Shown here: one piece after another, positions 56,981 through 64,000 of the stretch
Layout of the letters: the number at the start of each line of letters is the position of its first letter
Numbering within the stretch: the stretch's first letter is position 1
Assembly (NCBI RefSeq): GCF_002174455.2
Contig: NZ_CP147246.1
Coordinates: 1,825,501 to 1,889,500, forward strand
Origin: Enterococcus sp. 9D6_DIV0238
Lineage (GTDB): Bacteria > Bacillota > Bacilli > Lactobacillales > Enterococcaceae
DNA length: 64,000 nt
Direction: 5' to 3'
Program-made: the position numbers and the translations under genes
The notes under the pieces: model-generated
The model's input: only the letters and a program-made list of their open reading frames with translations
The model's database searches: none
What the model was told of the DNA's origin: nothing

Positions 56981-59900
56981 TTATTTATTTAACTCGTTCA
57001 ACGCATCTTCAGCAGCCATTTGTGCTTCAATATCAGAGATACTGTAGACATTTTCGCTAGCTACGCCGACTTCTTTTGGTTCCATGTTACGGTAACGAGC
57101 CATACCAGTACCAGCTGGGATGATCTTACCAATGATAACATTTTCTTTCAATCCAAGTAATGGATCTTTCTTACCGCGAATCGCAGCATCTGTCAACACA
57201 CGTGTTGTTTCTTGGAATGACGCAGCAGATAAGAAACTGTTTGTTTCCAATGATGCTTTTGTGATTCCTAGTAACACTGGACGGCTTGTTGCAGGAACTC
57301 CGCCAGCTACTAATGTATCGTAGTTACGATCTTTAAATTCTGCGATATCAAGTAATGTACCTGGTAAGATTTCAGTATCACCTGGATCCATGACACGAAC
57401 TTTACGCAGCATTTGACGAACCATTACCTCGATATGTTTATCGCCGATTTCTACCCCTTGCATACGGTACACACGTTGTACTTCACGCAATAAGTAGTTT
57501 TCAACAGATAATACATCGCGGACTTGCAGCAATTGTTTCGGATCGATCGAACCTTCTGTCAACGGCTCACCACGATGGATCGTATCGCCTTCAGCAACTT
57601 TCATACGAGCAGTATAAGGAACAGTATACGTACGTGTATCTGTTTTCCCTTTGATCGTCACTTCTTTTTGACGCGTTGCAGGATCTTCAGAGATATCGAT
57701 GACTTCACCAGTAACTTCTGTGATGACTGCTTGCCCTTTCGGATTACGCGCTTCAAAGATTTCTTGGACACGGGGAAGACCTTGAGTGATATCATCACCG
57801 GCAACCCCGCCGGTATGGAACGTACGCATTGTCAACTGTGTACCAGGTTCTCCGATTGATTGAGCTGCGATCGTACCAACAGCTTCACCAACTTCAACAC
57901 CTGAACCAGTTGCTAAGTTACGGCCATAACAGTGTTTACATACACCGTGTTTTGTATTACATGTAAATACGGAACGAATCGTTACTGTTTCGATACCTGC
58001 ATCTACGATTTCTTTTGCAAGATCTTCTGAGATCAATTGGTCTTCACCAATGATGACTTTACCTGTTTCAGGATGGATCACTGATTTACGAGTGTAACGT
58101 CCAAGCAGACGTTCTTCAAGTGTTTCAATGATTTCATTTCCTTCACGGATCGCTTGAATCACTAAACCGCGGTCTGTTCCACAATCGTCTTCACGAATGA
58201 TCACATCTTGTGCTACGTCAACTAGACGACGAGTCAAGTAACCTGAATCGGCTGTCTTCAAGGCTGTATCGGTCATTCCTTTACGAGCTCCGTGAGTAGA
58301 GATAAACATTTCCAAGACAGAAAGTCCTTCACGGAAGTTAGAGATGATCGGCAATTCCATGATACGTCCGTTCGGAGCGGCCATCAATCCACGCATACCA
58401 GCAAGCTGAGTAAAGTTGGAGATGTTACCACGGGCTCCAGAATCTGACATCATGAAGATTGGATTTTTCGCATCCATACTTTCGATCAGTTTTTGTTGGA
58501 TCTCATCTTTCGCAGCATTCCACACGCCGATAACACGTTCATAACGTTCGTCATCTGTGATCAGACCACGACGGAATTGTTTCGTGATATTTTCGACTTG
58601 TTTATGCGCATTTTCAATGATTTCTTGTTTTTCATGTAAGACCATGATATCTGCGATACCAACCGTCATACCCGCATGAGTTGAGTGTTTGTAACCTAAG
58701 TCTTTCATTCTATCAAGCATCTTAGAAGTTTCAGTGATATGGAATCTCTTGAAGACTTCTGCAATGATATTTCCTAGATTTTTCTTCTTGAATGGCAAGA
58801 CTAATTCTTGTGCTTTAATGTGGGCAGGAATATCTGTTCCAGCTTCTACAAAGTAGTTGTCCGGCGTTTGGACCGTTAAGTTGTAGTCAGTTGGTTCATT
58901 CAAGTAAGGGAATTCTACTGGCATGATTTCATTAAAGATAATCTTACCGACAGTTGTGATCAAAATACGTTCTTTTTGCCAATCCGTAAATGGTTTGTCG
59001 CCAAGTAAAGTCGTTTGAACACCGATACGTGAGTGTAAATGGACATAACCATTACGCCATGCTAACACAGCTTCATTCATGTCACGGAAGATCATACCTT
59101 CCCCTTCACGTTCATCTTCTTCCATTGTTAGGTAGTAGTTACCTAAGACCATATCTTGAGATGGAGTAACAACTGGTTTACCATCTTTCGGGTTCAAGAT
59201 GTTTTGTGCTGCTAGCATCAACATACGCGCTTCAGCTTGTGCTTCTTCATTCAGCGGTACGTGAACAGCCATTTGGTCTCCATCGAAATCGGCATTGTAG
59301 GCTTCACAAACTAATGGGTGAAGACGAATCGCACGACCTTCAACTAAGACAGGTTCAAAGGCTTGGATACCAAGTCTGTGTAACGTAGGTGCCCGGTTAA
59401 GTAAAACTGGATGTTCTTGGATAACTTCTTCTAGAATATCCCATACTTCATCTTCACCGCGTTCGATTTTACGTTTTGCATTCTTGATGTTTGTTGCGAT
59501 TTCACGTTGAACCAATTCGCGCATTACGAATGGTTTGAACAATTCGATCGCCATTTCTTTTGGTAAACCACATTGGTACATTTTCAGGTTAGGTCCTACG
59601 ACGATAACTGAACGACCAGAGTAATCCACACGTTTACCCAGTAAGTTTTGACGGAAACGACCTTGTTTCCCTTTCAACATATGAGAAAGTGATTTCAATG
59701 GACGGTTACCTGGTCCTGTAACAGGACGGCCGCGACGACCATTATCGATCAATGCGTCAACTGCTTCTTGCAGCATACGTTTTTCATTTTGCACGATGAT
59801 ACTTGGTGCATTCAAGTCTAATAGACGTTTCAAACGGTTATTACGGTTGATTACACGACGGTACAAGTCATTCAAGTCAGAAGTCGCAAAACGACCACCT

Positions 59901-60634
59901 TCTAATTGAACCATCGGACGTAAATCAGGCGGGATAACAGGGATAACATCCATAACCATCCAGCTTGGCAAGTTTCCAGAAGCACGGAATGCTTCTAAAA
60001 TATCCAAACGACGGATCGCACGTGTTCTTTTTTGACCTTGAGCAGATTTCAACTCTTCTTTTAATTGAGTTACTTCACCATCTAAGTCAACACTATCCAA
60101 TAATTGTTTGACAGCTTCTGCACCCATTGCGGCAGTAAAGCCTTGACCATATTGGTCACGTTTGTCGCGGTATTCGCGCTCTGTCAATAATTGTTTTTTC
60201 TCTAAAGAAGTATCTCCAGCATCAATTACTACGTAAGAAGCAAAGTAGATGATTTCTTCTAATGCACGCGGGCTCATGTCTAACACAAGACCCATACGAG
60301 ATGGAATACCTTTGAAATACCAGATATGTGAAACAGGTGCTGCTAACTCGATATGTCCCATACGTTCACGACGAACTTTAGAACGAGTCACTTCTACACC
60401 ACAACGATCACAAACGATACCTTTATAACGAATACGTTTATATTTTCCGCAAGCACATTCCCAGTCTTTGGTTGGACCGAAAATACGTTCACAGAATAAC
60501 CCTTCACGTTCAGGTTTTAGCGTACGGTAGTTAATCGTTTCAGGTTTCTTTACTTCACCGTAAGACCAGCTTCTGATCTTTTCTGGAGAAGCCAAACCTA
60601 TTTGCATACTTTCGAATTTATTTACATCGATCAA
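56981..60634 (-). CDS. rpoC: RNA polymerase beta' subunit
   Basis: Catalytic subunit of RNA polymerase. The 1217 residues contain the N-terminal zinc site (Cys60, 62, 75, 78), the magnesium-binding NADFDGD, and the second zinc site [13 protein letters not shown]. The length is normal for Enterococcus. The start is TTG at 60634, with GGAGGG nine to ten bases upstream. It follows rpoB after 159 bp and ends at a strong terminator. Confidence 0.98.
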   Translation of the reverse strand: MIDVNKFESMQIGLASPEKIRSWSYGEVKKPETINYRTLKPEREGLFCERIFGPTKDWECACGKYKRIRYKGIVCDRCGVEVTRSKVRRERMGHIELAAPVSHIWYFKGIPSRMGLVLDMSPRALEEIIYFASYVVIDAGDTSLEKKQLLTEREYRDKRDQYGQGFTAAMGAEAVKQLLDSVDLDGEVTQLKEELKSAQGQKRTRAIRRLDILEAFRASGNLPSWMVMDVIPVIPPDLRPMVQLEGGRFATSDLNDLYRRVINRNNRLKRLLDLNAPSIIVQNEKRMLQEAVDALIDNGRRGRPVTGPGNRPLKSLSHMLKGKQGRFRQNLLGKRVDYSGRSVIVVGPNLKMYQCGLPKEMAIELFKPFVMRELVQREIATNIKNAKRKIERGEDEVWDILEEVIQEHPVLLNRAPTLHRLGIQAFEPVLVEGRAIRLHPLVCEAYNADFDGDQMAVHVPLNEEAQAEARMLMLAAQNILNPKDGKPVVTPSQDMVLGNYYLTMEEDEREGEGMIFRDMNEAVLAWRNGYVHLHSRIGVQTTLLGDKPFTDWQKERILITTVGKIIFNEIMPVEFPYLNEPTDYNLTVQTPDNYFVEAGTDIPAHIKAQELVLPFKKKNLGNIIAEVFKRFHITETSKMLDRMKDLGYKHSTHAGMTVGIADIMVLHEKQEIIENAHKQVENITKQFRRGLITDDERYERVIGVWNAAKDEIQQKLIESMDAKNPIFMMSDSGARGNISNFTQLAGMRGLMAAPNGRIMELPIISNFREGLSVLEMFISTHGARKGMTDTALKTADSGYLTRRLVDVAQDVIIREDDCGTDRGLVIQAIREGNEIIETLEERLLGRYTRKSVIHPETGKVIIGEDQLISEDLAKEIVDAGIETVTIRSVFTCNTKHGVCKHCYGRNLATGSGVEVGEAVGTIAAQSIGEPGTQLTMRTFHTGGVAGDDITQGLPRVQEIFEARNPKGQAVITEVTGEVIDISEDPATRQKEVTIKGKTDTRTYTVPYTARMKVAEGDTIHRGEPLTEGSIDPKQLLQVRDVLSVENYLLREVQRVYRMQGVEIGDKHIEVMVRQMLRKVRVMDPGDTEILPGTLLDIAEFKDRNYDTLVAGGVPATSRPVLLGITKASLETNSFLSAASFQETTRVLTDAAIRGKKDPLLGLKENVIIGKIIPAGTGMARYRNMEPKEVGVASENVYSISDIEAQMAAEDALNELNK

Positions 60635-60793
60635 AAGGAATTCCCTCCATTTCTTGATAGGAAAAGTTAGGGCGAGAAGAAAATAGAGTACTTTTTCAAC
60701 TTCGTATTTTCTTCCGCCAATTGAATCAGCTTTCTTTATACTAAGAAAACTGAAACAAATCTAACTTGACAATTTTACTATGACTTCGAACAA

Positions 60794-63700
60794 TTAGTTT
60801 TTAGTATCTTCAGCTGTTTCAATTTCTTGTTCAAGAACTGCATCGGCAGCTTCTTTTGCTTCAGCTGCTTCTTTTTCTAATTGTTTCGCTGATTGTTGTT
60901 CGGCAAATTTTGTTAGGGCATCAACTGTGATCAAGTCATCATCATCGTCATCCATATCACGCAATTCGATTTCTTGTTCTTCAATGTCCAATACGCGCAT
61001 ATCTAATCCAAGTGATTGTAACTCTTTCACCAATACACGGAATGATTCCGGTACACCTGGTTTTGGAATTGGTTCACCTTTGACGATCGCTTCGTATGTT
61101 TTCACACGACCAACCACGTCATCAGATTTGTACGTTAAGATTTCTTGTAATGTATAAGCTGCACCATATGCTTCCAGTGCCCATACTTCCATTTCCCCAA
61201 AACGTTGTCCACCAAATTGAGCTTTACCTCCAAGTGGTTGTTGAGTAACAAGTGAGTATGGTCCAATAGAACGAGCATGCAATTTATCATCGACCATGTG
61301 GGCCAATTTGATCATGTACATTACACCAACAGAGATACGGTTATCGAATGGTTCACCAGTACGTCCATCGTAAAGTACTGTTTTCGCATCACTAGCCATA
61401 CCAGCTTCACGAACAGTGTCCCAAACGTCATCATCATTAGCCCCATCAAATACTGGCGTTGCAATGTGGATACCTAATTGACGGGCAGCCATTCCTAAGT
61501 GCAACTCTAGTACTTGTCCGATATTCATACGTGATGGTACCCCTAATGGGTTCAACATGATATCGATCGGTGTGCCATCTGGTAAGAACGGCATGTCTTC
61601 TTCCGGCATAATACGGGATACGACCCCTTTATTTCCGTGACGACCGGCCATTTTATCCCCTTCGTTGATCTTACGTTTTTGAACGATATACACACGAACG
61701 AGCATATTCACACCTGGTGACAATTCGTCGCCAGCTTCGCGAGTAAAGATTTTCACATCGTGAACGATCCCGCCGCCGCCATGAGGCACACGTAGAGAGG
61801 TATCACGAACTTCACGGGCTTTTTCACCAAAGATTGCATGTAGTAAACGCTCTTCAGCAGATAACTCAGTTACCCCTTTAGGCGTTACTTTACCTACTAA
61901 TAGATCGCCATCTTTAACCTCAGCACCGATACGAATGATTCCCATTTCGTCAAGATCTTTCAACGCATCTTCACCAACGTTTGGAATTTCGCGAGTGATT
62001 TCTTCAGGTCCTAATTTTGTATCACGAGCTTCTGATTCATATTCTTCAATATGAATAGATGTATACACATCATCTTTCACCAAACGACGGCTCATGATGA
62101 TCGCATCCTCGTAGTTGTACCCTTCCCACGTCATGAATCCAACAAGTACGTTTTGTCCTAAAGCCATTTCTCCTTCTTCCATAGAAGGTCCATCTGCTAA
62201 TGTATCGCCTTTTTCAACTTTTTCGCCTAAAAGAACGATTGGACGTTGGTTGTAGCTTGTACCTGAATTTGAACGACGGAATTTTGTGACCATGTATTTA
62301 TCTAATGCGCCATTGTCACGGCGAACGCGTACTTCTGATGCATCCACATATTCAACGACACCATCATGTTTACATAAAAGAGCGGCACCTGAGTCATGTG
62401 CAGATTTGTATTCCATACCAGTTCCCACAAGTGGTGAACGAGGTTGGATCAAAGGCACTGCTTGACGTTGCATGTTGGCACCCATCAAGGCACGGTTGGA
62501 GTCATCGTTTTCCAAGAAAGGAATACATGCAGTCGCCACGGCAACTACTTGTTTCGGTGAAACGTCCATGTAATCGACTTTATCGATCGTTACTTCAAGG
62601 TTTTCACTTTGTAGACGAGCCATTACTAATTCTTCAGCAAAGGTTCCATCTTCGTTTAAACGTGAGTTTGCTTGCGCTACGATATAGTGGTCTTCCGTGT
62701 CAGCAGTTAGGTAATCCACTTGGTCTGTTACTTTTCCAGTTGCACGGTCCACACGACGATACGGAGTTTCAATAAAGCCAAATTTATTGACTTTGGCATA
62801 ACTTGATAAGCTATTGATCAAACCGATATTCGGGCCCTCTGGCGTTTCGATCGGACACATACGGCCATAGTGAGAATAGTGAACGTCTCGTACTTCATAG
62901 CCGGCACGGTCACGAGTCAAACCACCAGGTCCTAAGGCAGATAGACGACGTTTGTGTGTCAACTCACCTAGAGGATTTGTTTGGTCCATGAACTGTGATA
63001 GCTGAGAAGAACCAAAGAATTCTTTGATACTTGCTACAACTGGACGAATATTGATCAATTGTTGTGGTGTCAATGTTTCAGTGTCTTGAATAGACATTCT
63101 TTCACGAACCACACGTTCCATACGCGCTAAACCGATACGGAATTGATTTTGTAACAATTCACCGACTGAACGGATACGACGGTTTCCTAAGTGATCGATG
63201 TCATCCACATTACCGATATCTTCTTGTAAATTGAAGAAGTAGCTCATTGAAGCAACGATATCTGCCGGACGAACTGTTTTCACACTTGTATCAGGATACC
63301 CATTACCGATCACATTAACGATACGCTCCGGATCTTTTGGAGAAAGAACTTTGATGACTTGAACTGTCATTGGTTCAGTTACCACACCGTCTTCGCTAGG
63401 GTAATAAGTCACGCTGTTTAGTCCGTTATCGATATGCTCACCTAATGTTTCCATTACTTGGTGCGTCAACACTGTTCCTTTTTCAACAAGGATTTCTCCT
63501 GTTTCAGGATCGATCAGTGTCTCTCCTAAAGTTAGGTTCAATAGACGTGTTTTTAAATCTAATTTTTTGTTGACTTTATAACGACCAACATTTGCTAAGT
63601 CGTAACGTTTTGGATCAAAGAAACGAGCATTCAGTAAGTTACGAGAACTATCTGCTGTTTTAGGTTCGCCTGGGCGAAGACGCTCATAAATATCTTTTAG

Positions 63701-64000
63701 CCCTTCTTCTGTACGAGAATCGCTAGCATTTTTGTGTAAATCTTTTTCGATCGTATTACGTAAACTTAATGACTCACCGAAAATTTCAAAAATCGTATCA
63801 TCAGAACCGAAACCTAAAGCACGGACTAAGACAGTTAAAGGAATTTTACGAGTACGGTCAATACGCACATAAGAAATATCCTTGGCATCTGTTTCCATTT
63901 CCAACCATGCGCCACGGTTAGGGATCACAGTTGAGCCAAAGCCTTCTTTCCCATTTTTATCTACTTTGCCATGGAAATATACACCTGGTGAACGTACTAA
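60794..64000 (-). CDS. rpoB: RNA polymerase beta subunit (5' end beyond window)
   Basis: Catalytic subunit of RNA polymerase; about 1068 C-terminal residues are present. The frame is open to the window edge, beginning [12 protein letters not shown]. The rifampicin region reads [19 protein letters not shown] then [12 protein letters not shown], the usual sensitive form. GNKGVVSR and the C-terminal acidic tail (DDDDDL) are present. It is transcribed before rpoC. Confidence 0.98.
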   Translation of the reverse strand, partial: LVRSPGVYFHGKVDKNGKEGFGSTVIPNRGAWLEMETDAKDISYVRIDRTRKIPLTVLVRALGFGSDDTIFEIFGESLSLRNTIEKDLHKNASDSRTEEGLKDIYERLRPGEPKTADSSRNLLNARFFDPKRYDLANVGRYKVNKKLDLKTRLLNLTLGETLIDPETGEILVEKGTVLTHQVMETLGEHIDNGLNSVTYYPSEDGVVTEPMTVQVIKVLSPKDPERIVNVIGNGYPDTSVKTVRPADIVASMSYFFNLQEDIGNVDDIDHLGNRRIRSVGELLQNQFRIGLARMERVVRERMSIQDTETLTPQQLINIRPVVASIKEFFGSSQLSQFMDQTNPLGELTHKRRLSALGPGGLTRDRAGYEVRDVHYSHYGRMCPIETPEGPNIGLINSLSSYAKVNKFGFIETPYRRVDRATGKVTDQVDYLTADTEDHYIVAQANSRLNEDGTFAEELVMARLQSENLEVTIDKVDYMDVSPKQVVAVATACIPFLENDDSNRALMGANMQRQAVPLIQPRSPLVGTGMEYKSAHDSGAALLCKHDGVVEYVDASEVRVRRDNGALDKYMVTKFRRSNSGTSYNQRPIVLLGEKVEKGDTLADGPSMEEGEMALGQNVLVGFMTWEGYNYEDAIIMSRRLVKDDVYTSIHIEEYESEARDTKLGPEEITREIPNVGEDALKDLDEMGIIRIGAEVKDGDLLVGKVTPKGVTELSAEERLLHAIFGEKAREVRDTSLRVPHGGGGIVHDVKIFTREAGDELSPGVNMLVRVYIVQKRKINEGDKMAGRHGNKGVVSRIMPEEDMPFLPDGTPIDIMLNPLGVPSRMNIGQVLELHLGMAARQLGIHIATPVFDGANDDDVWDTVREAGMASDAKTVLYDGRTGEPFDNRISVGVMYMIKLAHMVDDKLHARSIGPYSLVTQQPLGGKAQFGGQRFGEMEVWALEAYGAAYTLQEILTYKSDDVVGRVKTYEAIVKGEPIPKPGVPESFRVLVKELQSLGLDMRVLDIEEQEIELRDMDDDDDDLITVDALTKFAEQQSAKQLEKEAAEAKEAADAVLEQEIETAEDTKN

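Noticed and set aside
62930..63020. Possible rifampicin-resistance change in rpoB
   Set aside because: The region reads as the usual sensitive sequence at the positions I can recall.

Overview
The window is a low-GC Firmicutes chromosome, almost certainly Enterococcus (genus inferred from rpoB/rpoC, rplM-rpsI and overall gene content; species not assignable by eye). No rRNA, tRNA or CRISPR array is visible, and no integrase or transposase gene is visible.

Layout. (1) 1-3616, minus strand: a glycosaminoglycan-type locus with a GH88 unsaturated glucuronyl hydrolase (cut by the window edge), a discoidin-like protein and a DUF2264 protein. (2) 4004-15501: small regulatory/transport units, namely a MarR-MFS efflux pair, an ArsR-controlled YadGH-type ABC exporter, a tRNA-dihydrouridine synthase, a Crp/Fnr regulator, and a membrane protein/XRE/oxidoreductase operon. 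Several have clear operator repeats. (3) 15612-22770: an operon of BglG-type antiterminator, beta-glucoside-type PTS, cytoplasmic sulfatase, anaerobic radical-SAM sulfatase maturase, TSUP exporter and oxygen-dependent formylglycine-generating enzyme. One Cys-type sulfatase is thus served by both known maturation chemistries. (4) 23163-24403: MarR/SDR pair. (5) 24634-28928: a second PTS/6-phospho-beta-glucosidase/antiterminator operon. Both sugar operons have a RAT/terminator antitermination leader and a cre-like site over the -35.

(6) 28969-36587: a type VII secretion LXG polymorphic-toxin locus. Helper genes (DUF5082-, WXG/DUF5344- and DUF5081-like, plus a small helical protein) precede one full LXG toxin with a pentapeptide-repeat immunity candidate. 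Three start-less orphan toxin C-termini follow, each with an immunity candidate, then an orphan LXG fragment. The secretion machine itself is not in the window. (7) 36779-37452: a divergent XRE regulator and small gene.

(8) 37549-47754: an AT-rich island of about 10 kb flanked by ~110-bp direct repeats of the 3' end of rpsI, i.e. an insertion at rpsI. It carries only four intact genes: a 1187-aa protein with a DUF4365-like nuclease N-terminus, a DUF4238 protein, a full sigma-70-type factor and a 1097-aa RecQ-like helicase, plus a decayed XRE gene. This is the best candidate for an undescribed (probably defence) system.

(9) 47705-64000, core genome: rpsI, rplM, argG and argH with ArgR boxes, dps with a PerR-like box, a lipoprotein, gluconokinase, a prepilin peptidase, msrA, a NagB-like protein, rpoC and rpoB (5' end beyond the window).
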